From Legionellaceae bacterium (GTDB taxonomy: Bacteria; Pseudomonadota; Gammaproteobacteria; Legionellales; Legionellaceae): a stretch of DNA of 26,362 bases. The DNA is taken from positions 1 through 26,362 of the forward strand of contig CANNIJ010000004.1 in the NCBI GenBank assembly GCA_947505025.1, read 5' to 3'. Below, in pieces: positions 7,332-16,163 of this stretch. The notes beneath the pieces were generated by a model, which saw nothing but the letters and a program-made list of their open reading frames with translations, did no database searches and was not told the DNA's origin. The position numbers were made by a program, and so were the translations under genes. Within the stretch, counting starts at the first letter, position 1; the number at the start of each line of letters is the position of its first letter.

Positions 7332-8372
7332 ATGGAAGATAATAAACAAAAAGCGCTGACGGCAGCTCTTGCACAAATCGAACGACAATTTGGTAAAGGT
7401 TCAGTGATGCGTATGGGGGACAATAACGCTGGACGCGATATTGAGGCTATATCCACTGGTTCACTTGGATTAGATATTGCATTGGGGATTGGTGGATTAC
7501 CTAAAGGTCGTGTAGTAGAAATTTATGGTCCTGAATCTTCCGGTAAAACTACTTTAACCCTACAAGTGATCGCTGAATGTCAAAAAGCCGGCGGAACTTG
7601 TGCTTTTATTGATGCTGAACATGCATTAGATCCTGGCTATGCAGAAAAGCTAGGAGTTAAGGTATCTGATTTATTGATATCTCAACCAGATACCGGAGAG
7701 CAAGCCTTAGAAATTACAGATATGTTAGTACGATCAGCTGCGGTTGATGTCGTGGTAGTTGACTCTGTGGCAGCCTTAACGCCCAAGGCTGAAATTGAGG
7801 GCGAAATGGGTGATACCCACGTTGGTTTGCAAGCTCGTTTGATGTCACAAGCATTGCGTAAATTAACCGCGAATATCAAGCGATCGAATACTTTGGTGAT
7901 TTTCATCAATCAAATTCGTATGAAAATTGGTGTTATGTTTGGTAGCCCAGAAACTACAACTGGTGGTAATGCATTAAAATTTTATGCATCAGTGCGTTTA
8001 GATATTCGTCGTATCGGTGCAATTAAGAAAGGTGAGGAAATTCTAGGTAGTGAGACTCGGGTTAAAGTAGTGAAAAATAAAGTTGCACCACCATTCAGAA
8101 TTGCAGAATTTGATATTTTATATAACGAAGGCATCTCCCGTGAAAGTGAAATAATCAATCTGAGCGTTCAATTAGGCTTGATTGAAAAATCTGGTGCTTG
8201 GTATAGTTATCAGCAGGAAAAAATCGGTCAAGGTAAAGAAAATGTGCGTGTTTATTTGAAAGAAAACCCCAGTGTTGCGGCGGTGCTTGAACAGAAAATT
8301 CGAGCTGAGTTATTGGTGAAAAAAGTACCTGTACCGACTACAGAACCTGATCTTGAGTTGGTAGATGAATGA
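7332..8372 (+). CDS. recA: Recombinase RecA
   Basis: The DNA strand-exchange ATPase of homologous recombination, 346 residues. The start at 7332 is chosen because it is preceded by AGGTGA and gives the canonical N-terminus EDNKQKALTAALAQIERQFG; an upstream in-frame ATG at 7269 adds 21 non-conserved residues. The Walker A motif GPESSGKT is at 66-73, the same position as in E. coli. VVVVDSVAALTPKAE supplies Walker B, and loop L2 lies around FGSPETTTGGNALKFYAS. The C-terminus ends acidic (PDLELVDE), as is usual. It overlaps recX by 8 nt, so the pair is probably translationally coupled. No LexA operator is visible upstream. Confidence 0.98.
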   Translation: MEDNKQKALTAALAQIERQFGKGSVMRMGDNNAGRDIEAISTGSLGLDIALGIGGLPKGRVVEIYGPESSGKTTLTLQVIAECQKAGGTCAFIDAEHALDPGYAEKLGVKVSDLLISQPDTGEQALEITDMLVRSAAVDVVVVDSVAALTPKAEIEGEMGDTHVGLQARLMSQALRKLTANIKRSNTLVIFINQIRMKIGVMFGSPETTTGGNALKFYASVRLDIRRIGAIKKGEEILGSETRVKVVKNKVAPPFRIAEFDILYNEGISRESEIINLSVQLGLIEKSGAWYSYQQEKIGQGKENVRVYLKENPSVAAVLEQKIRAELLVKKVPVPTTEPDLELVDE

Positions 8373-8805
8373 TACGGAAAAACTTGCATTACTCCTGTTA
8401 ACTCGCAGAGAGCATGCAGCACATGAACTAACGCAAAAATTACAGAAAAAAGGTCATGATTTTGCGACAAGCCTTGCGGCTGTTCGCAAATGTCAGGATT
8501 TAGGTTATCAAAGTGATTTGAGATTTGCCGAAAATGTGTATCGTACACGTGTTCGTCGAGGATATGGTCCACAACGGATCCAGCAGGAACTTTGTGCTGC
8601 AAAACTGGATGCGGATTTGATTCAGGAAGTTTTAGCCACTGAACCAGTTGACTGGGTTGAGCGTGCACGTGAGGTTTGGCGTAAGAAATACTCTGATATT
8701 CTTGTGGATTCGCGAGTAGAAAGACAAAAACAACAACAATTTTTATTATATCGTGGTTTTTCCATGGACACTATTATAACAATGTTACGAGAGAATGAAA
8801 CTTGA
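8365..8805 (+). CDS. recX: RecA regulator RecX
   Basis: A 146-residue helical protein that modulates RecA filaments. It has the three-repeat RecX architecture: an N-terminal ALLLLTRREHAAHELTQKL helix pair, the central RTRVRRGYGPQRIQQEL signature (about 60-76) and a C-terminal repeat ending FLLYRGFSMDTIITML. Length matches the family's usual 150 or so. Its start lies inside the last codons of recA and its stop overlaps the alaS start, so recA, recX and alaS form one tightly coupled unit, the order known from many gammaproteobacteria. Confidence 0.95.
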   Translation: MNDTEKLALLLLTRREHAAHELTQKLQKKGHDFATSLAAVRKCQDLGYQSDLRFAENVYRTRVRRGYGPQRIQQELCAAKLDADLIQEVLATEPVDWVERAREVWRKKYSDILVDSRVERQKQQQFLLYRGFSMDTIITMLRENET

Positions 8806-11381
8806 AAACTTCACAGATTCGCCAGGCTTTTTTTGATTATTTCACCCAGCGCGGGCATACTTTGGTGCCGAGCAGTGGATTAATCCCAGGCAACGATCCC
8901 AGCTTATTGTTTACGAATGCCGGCATGGTGCAATTTAAAGACATATTTCTAGGACATACTCCGGCGCAATTTAATTGTGCAGTTAGTTCTCAACGTTGTT
9001 TGCGCGCAGGTGGCAAGCATAATGATTTAGATAACGTAGGCTACACATCCAGGCATCACACATTTTTTGAAATGTTGGGCAATTTTAGTTTTGGTGATTA
9101 TTTTAAAGCACAAGCGATTCGTTTGGCGTGGGATTTTTTAACTCAGGTTTTAAAATTACCGGAGGAACGTTTGTGGGTCACGGTACATCAAAGTGATGAT
9201 GAAACTGCAGATATTTGGCTGAAGGAAATGGGCGTTTCTCCTGAACGTTTTTCTCGCTGTTCTGATGCTGATAATTTTTGGTCTATGGGTGAAGTTGGTC
9301 CTTGTGGGCCATGCACCGAGATTTTTTATGATCATGGGCCTGATATTGCGGGAGGTCCGCCGGGTCATCCTGGATCTGAGGGCGATCGTTACGTAGAAAT
9401 TTGGAACTTAGTTTTTATGCAGTATAACCGAGACAAGTCCGGCCAATTACATCCACTGCCGACCCCATCAGTTGACACAGGCATGGGCTTAGAGCGGATT
9501 GCGGCGGTAGTTCAAGGTGTACATAGTAATTATCAAACTGATATTTTTGCAAATTTAATTGCAGCGATATATGGTCTGACTCAAGGGGTTGCTCGTGATA
9601 ATCCTTCATTGAATGTAGTTGCAGATCATTTACGTGCCTGTGCATTTTTAATCGTTGATGGGATCTTGCCGAGCAATGAAGGTCGCGGATATGTATTGCG
9701 CCGGATTATTCGGCGTGCAGTTCGACATGGCCATCAAATGGGTTTGGCGGTGCCTTTTTTTAGTGAGTGCGTACCTGCGTTGATCGTGGAAATGGCTGAT
9801 GCATACCCAGAATTGCGTGCTAACCAAACAATGATTCAAACGGTTTTAGCGACTGAAGAAAAGCAGTTTGCTCGAACACTGGAGAATGGGTTACGTTTAT
9901 TGAAGGAACATTTGTCGGGCACAAAAAGCAATACGTTGCCGGGGGATGTGGCCTTTAAACTATATGATACCTATGGGTTTCCTTTAGATTTAACGCAAGA
10001 CATAGCACGTGAGCATAATCGGGTTGTAGATGTATCTGGTTTTGAGAAATGTATGCAGCAACAACGTGAGAAATCGCAGTTAGCCAGCTCATTTCATGCA
10101 GATGATGCGGCCGCAAATATTGCTGATTTGAGTACTATTTTTACTGGATATACACAAGACACCACGGACACGCATGTTATTGGCCTGATTGATCAGGGCA
10201 ACCGGGTTGCCAGTATTTTGCCGGGAGTACGTGTGGGTGTGGTTTTGGAGTCTACGCCTTTTTATGCTGAATCTGGCGGTCAAGTTGGTGATAGCGGATT
10301 GTTAGTTCTACAAAATGCTAATTTTCGCGTTGATGATACTCAGTGCCTGGGGCGTGCGGTAGTACATTACGGCGAGTTACTCGATCATGAGTTAAGTGTA
10401 CATGATTCGGTGACGGCGTCAGTGAATGTGCCGCGTCGCCAATCGATTCGAGCTAATCATACTGCGACACATTTGGTTCATGCTGCGCTAAAGGATCTCT
10501 TGGGAGATCATGTGCATCAACGAGGATCACGCGTAGATGCTGATCAGGCACGATTTGATTTTTCACACACACAGCCATTATCAGTCGAAGAATTAGAGCG
10601 TATAGAGTCATTGGTGAATCAACATATACGCGACAATGTATTGGTTGATACAGATATCATGAATATGGAGCAGGCACGTGATGCGGGTGCGATTGCATTG
10701 TTTGGTGAGAAATATAGTGAACAGGTACGTGTATTAACCATGGGGACAATTTCTAAAGAATTGTGTGGCGGTACTCATGCTCAGCGTACGGGCGATATTG
10801 GTTTGTTTAAAATTACTGCTGAATATAGCGTGGCCAGCGGGGTACGCAGACTAGAGTGGGTTACTGGAACAGCAGCAGTGCTTTGGTTGCATACACAAGA
10901 TCGTATGATCAAGACGATAGCGCTAATGTTAAAAACCTCGACAGCAGAAATGGTACATAAGTTATCCCAATCACTGCAATCGGTTAAGCAAAGTGAAGCT
11001 GCACTAGCTGAGTGTAAAAAAAGCCAGCTATTAGCCGTGAGTAAAGTCTTGTTGGCTGAAGTTATTCAGTGCGGTGAATTAAAAGTTTTGATTAAGCGCA
11101 TCGACAAAATGGATGCAGCAAGCTTGCGTATTTTATTGGATCAAGTTGTTTTAAGTATAAAAGATGTCGTTATAGTTTTATTTAGCGTACAGCAAGATAA
11201 ATTAAATGTGGTTGCGAGTGTGAATCCAGCACTAGAAACATTGGTACCAAGTGCAGTGAATTGTGTGCGTAAATTATGCGGTACTGGCGGTGGACGTGAT
11301 GGTCTGGCTCAAGGTGGAAGTTCGTTACCAGATGATTTAGATCAACGTGTTGCGGATTTAGAGCGAGATATCATTGGGTAA
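8802..11381 (+). CDS. alaS: Alanyl-tRNA synthetase
   Basis: Charges tRNA-Ala in the cytoplasm; 859 residues against 876 in E. coli. The start is TTG at 8802, overlapping the recX stop as TTGA. No in-frame ATG precedes it, and the N-terminus KTSQIRQAFFDYFTQRGH is canonical. The class II catalytic core begins with SLLFTNAGMVQFKDIFLG; the editing domain carries HTATH (H553, H557) and CGGTH (C655, H659) as metal ligands. The C-Ala domain ends with GTGGGRDGLAQGGS. Only a weak GAGA-type binding site precedes the TTG, so translation probably depends on coupling to recX. The usual downstream lysC/csrA neighbours are absent; suhB follows instead. Confidence 0.98.
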   Translation: MKTSQIRQAFFDYFTQRGHTLVPSSGLIPGNDPSLLFTNAGMVQFKDIFLGHTPAQFNCAVSSQRCLRAGGKHNDLDNVGYTSRHHTFFEMLGNFSFGDYFKAQAIRLAWDFLTQVLKLPEERLWVTVHQSDDETADIWLKEMGVSPERFSRCSDADNFWSMGEVGPCGPCTEIFYDHGPDIAGGPPGHPGSEGDRYVEIWNLVFMQYNRDKSGQLHPLPTPSVDTGMGLERIAAVVQGVHSNYQTDIFANLIAAIYGLTQGVARDNPSLNVVADHLRACAFLIVDGILPSNEGRGYVLRRIIRRAVRHGHQMGLAVPFFSECVPALIVEMADAYPELRANQTMIQTVLATEEKQFARTLENGLRLLKEHLSGTKSNTLPGDVAFKLYDTYGFPLDLTQDIAREHNRVVDVSGFEKCMQQQREKSQLASSFHADDAAANIADLSTIFTGYTQDTTDTHVIGLIDQGNRVASILPGVRVGVVLESTPFYAESGGQVGDSGLLVLQNANFRVDDTQCLGRAVVHYGELLDHELSVHDSVTASVNVPRRQSIRANHTATHLVHAALKDLLGDHVHQRGSRVDADQARFDFSHTQPLSVEELERIESLVNQHIRDNVLVDTDIMNMEQARDAGAIALFGEKYSEQVRVLTMGTISKELCGGTHAQRTGDIGLFKITAEYSVASGVRRLEWVTGTAAVLWLHTQDRMIKTIALMLKTSTAEMVHKLSQSLQSVKQSEAALAECKKSQLLAVSKVLLAEVIQCGELKVLIKRIDKMDAASLRILLDQVVLSIKDVVIVLFSVQQDKLNVVASVNPALETLVPSAVNCVRKLCGTGGGRDGLAQGGSSLPDDLDQRVADLERDIIG

Positions 11382-11443
11382 GATGCTTGTTATAGAGACA
11401 ATTAATTTTGATGCGACAACCGTGCGATTGGATCTTGCTTTAT

Positions 11444-11472
11444 TTGTGAGCCTGCGTCAGATCTGTTAGTAT
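11444..11472 (+). promoter_or_regulatory. Candidate promoter for suhB
   Basis: TTGTGA (11444-11449), 17 bp, TAGTAT (11467-11472), each matching consensus at 4 of 6 positions, 28 bp before the suhB start. The 119-nt gap after alaS holds no clear terminator. Confidence 0.4.
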
Positions 11473-11500
11473 AGCGTCAAACTTCAACAAGAGCTGTGTT

Positions 11501-12313
11501 ATGCAACCATTAATGAATATCGCGATCAGTGCCGCTCGTCATGCCGGTGATATGATTCTTCGTCAATCCGAAAATCTAGATCGTCTAAAAGTCACAGCAA
11601 AAGGTAAAAATGATTATGTTAGTGAAGTGGATCTTAAAGCCGAAGAGCTAATCATACATACAATTCACAAAGCATACCCCGATCATGGTTTTATTGCAGA
11701 AGAAAGCGGTGCTTATCGTGAAGATGCAGATAATGTTTGGATTATTGATCCGCTGGATGGTACCAATAATTATTTACATGGGTTTCCATTCTATGCAGTA
11801 TCAATTGCTCTAAGGATTAAAAATCGTATCGAGCACGCGGTTATTTATGATCCTTTACGCCATGAGTGTTTTTCTGCTAGCCGAGGACGTGGCGCTCGTT
11901 TGAATGATCGACGGTTACGTGTTTCTAAAAAAACACAACTATCTGATGCTTTGTTGTCCACATCACATTTATCTAATAGTTCTAATTTGTCTGAACGCTA
12001 TTTGCGTTCACATGAACAGCTTGTTGGCGAATGCTTAAGCTTGCGACGTACCGGTAGTGTAGCTTTGAATCTAGCCTATGTTGCCAGTGGCCGTTTGGAT
12101 GGATTTTGGGCTTATGGGTTGCCGTTATGGGATATGGCCGCCGGCTCTTTATTGATTCAGGAAGCGGGTGGTTTGGTTGGCGATCCGTTGGGTGGTGAAA
12201 GCTTTTTAAGAAGTGGCGACTTGGTTTCTGGGACGCCAAAAATCTTTAAAGCGTTGCTGGTACATTTGTCTAAAAGCACGCCAACAAGCCAAGAAAAACA
12301 AGCTAACACTTAA
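11501..12313 (+). CDS. suhB: Inositol-monophosphatase-family protein SuhB
   Basis: A 270-residue Mg-dependent phosphatase fold protein. In enteric bacteria SuhB also joins the rRNA transcription antitermination complex. The metal-binding signatures are present: EES (67-69), WIIDPLDGTNNYLHG (80-94, with D83 and D86) and LWDMAAG (209-215, with D211). Length equals that of E. coli SuhB (267). The start has only a weak AAGAG-type binding site. The final 108 bp overlap the 3' end of convergent lnt on the opposite strand. The C-terminal tail after about residue 256 (SKSTPTSQEKQANT) is non-conserved and lies wholly in that overlap. A plain inositol phosphatase or CysQ-like role cannot be excluded. 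Confidence 0.92.
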   Translation: MQPLMNIAISAARHAGDMILRQSENLDRLKVTAKGKNDYVSEVDLKAEELIIHTIHKAYPDHGFIAEESGAYREDADNVWIIDPLDGTNNYLHGFPFYAVSIALRIKNRIEHAVIYDPLRHECFSASRGRGARLNDRRLRVSKKTQLSDALLSTSHLSNSSNLSERYLRSHEQLVGECLSLRRTGSVALNLAYVASGRLDGFWAYGLPLWDMAAGSLLIQEAGGLVGDPLGGESFLRSGDLVSGTPKIFKALLVHLSKSTPTSQEKQANT

Positions 12314-13759
12314 ACTTAAGATTGGAATATCACCAGTGTAAACCCATGGCGTTCGGCCATGGGCCGGTTGGAGTGATGATCTTAATATACCAGCATGAAA
12401 TGCTGGTAAGCTGTCAATGATTTGACCTTTGTCGGATATTATTGAAGATAAACCATCGTTATTTGCCATTATTTGATAGCGCCCAGTCATTATAGATAAA
12501 GCCTGAGCTATTTGTTGATGTTGATATACTGCTAAAGAGTGTCCAAACCACCCATCATCACTGATAGACACAACCCATTCGGCTTGGGGCAGTTGTTCAC
12601 GTAAGTGCAGCGGATAAGCTAATTCGTAACAAATTAAACTAGCGATCTGGTGTTCTTGTACCTGAATGGGTGTTTGAGATAATTGTCCTGGTACCATGCT
12701 GTTAGTTGGTAGATTCAACCAATGCATAATTGACTGAAAAGGTTTTGGAATAAACTCGCCAAATGGAACTAATTGTTTTTTGGCATAAGTCCCATGTGCT
12801 GTGCCGGTTGCAAACATTGTATTTAAATACTCACCGGTATGACCGCTGTTCGTTTGTGGGATCCCCAGTAAAATAGCACTGTTAGCATGGGCAGCATGTA
12901 GTCCTAGATTTTCAATAACATCATTTAAATAATCTATTGGCACTGGGATCGCCGACTCGGGTAAAACGATCAGTTGGCTTTTGCCTAATTGCGCATTAAT
13001 CGCAGTTTGATAGCGATGCAGTAATTTCCAAAAGACGGTCTCATCCCATTTATCATGCATAGATAAATTAGCTTGAATGATGGCCACAGAGATTGATTCT
13101 TTGCTTAAATGAGTCCATTTAATCGACTGAAGTAGTCCGGGCATTAAAATCAGGCCTACAGCGTACAGAATGAAAAGATTACGTTTAGGTTTAAGATAAA
13201 TGCCGGTTGCAAAGAGACTGGCGGCTAAGCACGCTATAAATCCAATCCCTAATACCCCGATTACTGGTAATAGCCCGGTTAGGGGCGTGTCAATTTGCCC
13301 AAATCCCAGAAGCAACCATGGAAATCCGCCTAAATAGTTGGCACGTAGCCATTCGCTAAGACACCATAATGCGCTAAATAAGAAACAATTAAACAGCCAG
13401 CGCCCTGGACGTGCTAACAACCGATATCCCAACGTCATTAAACCAAAGAAACCTGACACATAGATGATGAATGTTGCTGTAATGAGTATCGCGAATATTG
13501 GATGTACCCGGCCAAATGTGTGTACACTGACATATATCCACGAGATCCCTATGCCCATAAAAGCACAACCAAACAATATACCGCAGTACCAAGCTTTTTT
13601 GATAGATTGTGTGTGTAAAAGATTGAATAACAGCATAATGCCAATTAATGCACAGCCAGGCAGATGGACCGGTGCAAATCCTAGGGGCATCAATGCGCCA
13701 GCAAAGACTGCTTGTGCGCTGGAAGATTTAAGCCAAGTATATTTGTTTTTGATTAACAT
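12206..13759 (-). CDS. lnt: Apolipoprotein N-acyltransferase
   Basis: An integral inner-membrane enzyme that adds the third acyl chain to lipoproteins; 517 residues against 512 in E. coli. About six N-terminal membrane helices (residues 12-210) precede a periplasmic nitrilase domain with the catalytic set E268 (VLPESAIP), K327, E335 (LVPFGEF), C377 and E379 (SLICYEL). A last membrane helix lies near 480-497 (ILSLSVSLFFLACW). It is the third gene of glsA-sdaA-lnt; its ATG lies within the end of sdaA (7-nt overlap), implying translational coupling. The 3' end overlaps convergent suhB by 108 bp. In many bacteria lnt sits with corC/ybeX instead, so this placement is unusual. Confidence 0.95.
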   Translation of the reverse strand: MLIKNKYTWLKSSSAQAVFAGALMPLGFAPVHLPGCALIGIMLLFNLLHTQSIKKAWYCGILFGCAFMGIGISWIYVSVHTFGRVHPIFAILITATFIIYVSGFFGLMTLGYRLLARPGRWLFNCFLFSALWCLSEWLRANYLGGFPWLLLGFGQIDTPLTGLLPVIGVLGIGFIACLAASLFATGIYLKPKRNLFILYAVGLILMPGLLQSIKWTHLSKESISVAIIQANLSMHDKWDETVFWKLLHRYQTAINAQLGKSQLIVLPESAIPVPIDYLNDVIENLGLHAAHANSAILLGIPQTNSGHTGEYLNTMFATGTAHGTYAKKQLVPFGEFIPKPFQSIMHWLNLPTNSMVPGQLSQTPIQVQEHQIASLICYELAYPLHLREQLPQAEWVVSISDDGWFGHSLAVYQHQQIAQALSIMTGRYQIMANNDGLSSIISDKGQIIDSLPAFHAGILRSSLQPAHGRTPWVYTGDIPILSLSVSLFFLACWRAFRQMYQQRFKDFWRPRNQVATS

Positions 13760-15129
13760 TCTGGATAATTCACCGCCAGACCACCCTGTGATGTTTCTTT
13801 ATAAATACTTTGCATATCCATGCCAGTTTGCTTCATAGTTTTAATGACTTTATCTAGCGATATATTATGCTGGCCATTGCCCATCAAAGCCAAACGACTG
13901 GCATTTACCGCTTTAACTGCACCCATGGCGTTGCGTTCAATGCATGGAATTTGCACCAGTCCCATTACGGGGTCACATGTCATGCCCAGATGATGTTCCA
14001 TGGCAATTTCGGCTGCATTTTCAATTTGAGCATTGGTTCCACCTAATACTGCAGTTAAACCTGCCGCGGCCATGGATGCTGCCACTCCAACCTCGCCCTG
14101 ACAACCTACCTCAGCACCTGAAATTGACGCACCTTTTTTGTAGAGTATGCCGATCGCTGCAGTGGTTAAAAAGTAGGTGTAACAGTCTGTTACCTGTGTT
14201 TTTTTATACGCATCCTGCAAATATTTAAATACTGCTGGGACTATGCCCGCAGCACCATTAGTAGGTGCGGTGATGATCCTTCCTCCAGCTGCATTTTCCT
14301 CATTGACTGCGATTGCATATAGATTTAAACGGTTCATTATGTCAGAGCTTTCATATTGGCTGGGAAAATCTTGGGACTGGAGGATTTTCTGGTACAACTC
14401 TGGTGCACGTCTTTTTACACTAAGTCCCCCAGGTAAAATGCCGCTGTTAGAGCAACCACGATCGATACAGTCAAGCATAATATCTGCCAAATGTGATATG
14501 CCAGCATATATACTGGGCGTATCGCGCCATGTTCGCTCATTCTCAAGCATCAGCTCGGCAATGGAAAGTCCATGCATGGTACATAATCGAAGTAATGTAG
14601 CGGCATTTGCAAACGGATAAGGCTCAGGTTTGGCGGGTTTCTTCTCCACGCCATAATCCTCTTCAGTGACAATGAATCCACCGCCAATAGAATAATATAT
14701 TTGCTGGCGCAAACATTTGTGCTGGGCATCGTATGCGCTAAAGCGCATGCCATTTGTATGTTTATCCAAGCGTTCTTTTTGTAAAAAAAGCAAGTCAGAC
14801 TCAGGATTAAATACAATTTCTTTTTGACCGGCTAACATCAATTTATGTTGAGTGAGGATTTCATGTGTACGTGAGATCATATCTTCTGGCGTAACTGATT
14901 CAGGCAATGCTCCGGCCAGACCATTTAATATCGCTCGATCAGTGGCGTGCCCCTTGCCCGTTAGAGCTAGGCTGCCATAGACATCGATTTGAATTCTGCT
15001 GGTGGAGTTTATCTCATTATGGAGAATTAATTGTTTTAAAAATTCATGTGCCGCCAACATAGGTCCTACTGTATGCGAGCTGGATGGACCAATGCCGATG
15101 GAATATAGGTCAAATAAACTAATACTCAT
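13753..15129 (-). CDS. sdaA: L-serine dehydratase (L-serine ammonia-lyase), iron-sulfur type
   Basis: Converts L-serine to pyruvate and ammonia using a 4Fe-4S cluster. It is the single-chain form, 458 residues: N-terminal beta domain with SIGIGPSSSHTVGPM (10-24) and C-terminal alpha domain with EENAAGGRIITAPTNGAAG. Cluster ligands are C343 (GCQGE), C385 (TCDPVMG) and C396 (IPCIERNAMGA). The protein ends in cysteine, C458. In the L. pneumophila enzyme, also 458 residues, the C-terminal cysteine inserts into the active site as a fourth iron ligand displaced by serine. The numbering here is identical, which strongly suggests the same mechanism. It overlaps glsA by 4 nt (ATGA) and lnt by 7 nt. 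Confidence 0.96.
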   Translation of the reverse strand: MSISLFDLYSIGIGPSSSHTVGPMLAAHEFLKQLILHNEINSTSRIQIDVYGSLALTGKGHATDRAILNGLAGALPESVTPEDMISRTHEILTQHKLMLAGQKEIVFNPESDLLFLQKERLDKHTNGMRFSAYDAQHKCLRQQIYYSIGGGFIVTEEDYGVEKKPAKPEPYPFANAATLLRLCTMHGLSIAELMLENERTWRDTPSIYAGISHLADIMLDCIDRGCSNSGILPGGLSVKRRAPELYQKILQSQDFPSQYESSDIMNRLNLYAIAVNEENAAGGRIITAPTNGAAGIVPAVFKYLQDAYKKTQVTDCYTYFLTTAAIGILYKKGASISGAEVGCQGEVGVAASMAAAGLTAVLGGTNAQIENAAEIAMEHHLGMTCDPVMGLVQIPCIERNAMGAVKAVNASRLALMGNGQHNISLDKVIKTMKQTGMDMQSIYKETSQGGLAVNYPEC

Positions 15130-16070
15130 TCTTTAGTCCTTAAGGCAAAATGCCAGTTCATATGTTTTGACAGTTCGGCGAGCATTAAACTACCGCGAAT
15201 ACTATTACCTTTTAGATTAACGCGCGGACCAAGCACAGCAATTCCAGCAGTACCCGGAACAACTCCGATAGTATAACCAGAAACACCACTTTTTGCAGGT
15301 ATACCGCTGCGTACCATGTGTGTGCCGGTTTCATCATATAATCCACAAGTAGCCATTATAGCTATAGTTATTTTGCATGTCTCGGCGGATATAATTTGCT
15401 CTTGAGTCCATGGGTCGCGACCAGCATTTGCCAGCAATGCTGGTAGGTAGAGCATTTGCTCAATCACCGCCTCATAAGAGCATAATGAAAAATATAACCC
15501 AAGTGTCTCATCAACACTGCGACCACCCAGACAGTTACGACTTTTTAATAGATATGCCAGAGCACGATTGCGGTCACCTGTACGTTTTTCTGATGCACAG
15601 ACCAAAGGGTTGATAGTTAGTCGTGTATTGAAAAGTTTTTTAATCCAGTGCTCGAGCCACCCGAATGGTTGTTCATTAGTCCCAGGGATATGTGAACACA
15701 AGGCGATTGCCCCAGCATTGAGCATTGGATTAGATGGCTTGGGCCCATGTCTTTCCAGGCGTGTAATGGATGCAAAGTCATCGCCAGATGGTTCAACTTT
15801 AACCCACTCCAATACATTATCAACCCCAAACTCTTCCAGCAAGCCAATTAATGGGATTAATTTGCCGGTGCTTTGCAGCGTAACACGTGGCAGCTCTCTA
15901 TTACTATATACAAGCGGTTCAGCGCCTAAAGGTAGCACCGCGATGGCAGTGAGCTCTGGATCCATGTTAGCTAACTCTGGAATATAACTAGCTATATTCC
16001 CCTCATGATTTTGTTCGGCCAGCAGAACTATTTTTTGTAAGGTGCTGATATTGATGGTTGATGAATTCAT
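15126..16070 (-). CDS. glsA: Glutaminase
   Basis: Hydrolyses glutamine to glutamate and ammonia in the cytoplasm; 314 residues, typical of the beta-lactamase-like glutaminase family. The catalytic SxxK pair is kept as STGK (S67, K70), although the usual SISK wording has changed. The conserved VEPSGDDFASI and PSNPMLNAGAIAL blocks follow, then SGIPAKSGVSGYTIGVVPG near the C-terminus. It is first in glsA-sdaA-lnt, suggesting joint use of host glutamine and serine as carbon and nitrogen. No clear Shine-Dalgarno sequence precedes the ATG at 16070; a TAGAAT -10-like sequence lies about 40 nt upstream, with a poor -35. Confidence 0.95.
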   Translation of the reverse strand: MNSSTINISTLQKIVLLAEQNHEGNIASYIPELANMDPELTAIAVLPLGAEPLVYSNRELPRVTLQSTGKLIPLIGLLEEFGVDNVLEWVKVEPSGDDFASITRLERHGPKPSNPMLNAGAIALCSHIPGTNEQPFGWLEHWIKKLFNTRLTINPLVCASEKRTGDRNRALAYLLKSRNCLGGRSVDETLGLYFSLCSYEAVIEQMLYLPALLANAGRDPWTQEQIISAETCKITIAIMATCGLYDETGTHMVRSGIPAKSGVSGYTIGVVPGTAGIAVLGPRVNLKGNSIRGSLMLAELSKHMNWHFALRTKE

Positions 16071-16163
16071 TTGGCGTCAACTTACAATCAAGTGGATTAT
16101 GATTAATTCTAGCACATAATTTATCTGAACGACATATTATGAAATCGCATCGTGCGGGTTGGG

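Noticed and set aside
12343..12363. Perfect 8-bp hairpin (arms CCCATGGC and GCCATGGG) just after the suhB stop
   Set aside because: No T-run follows and it lies within conserved lnt coding sequence; a terminator role is not supported.
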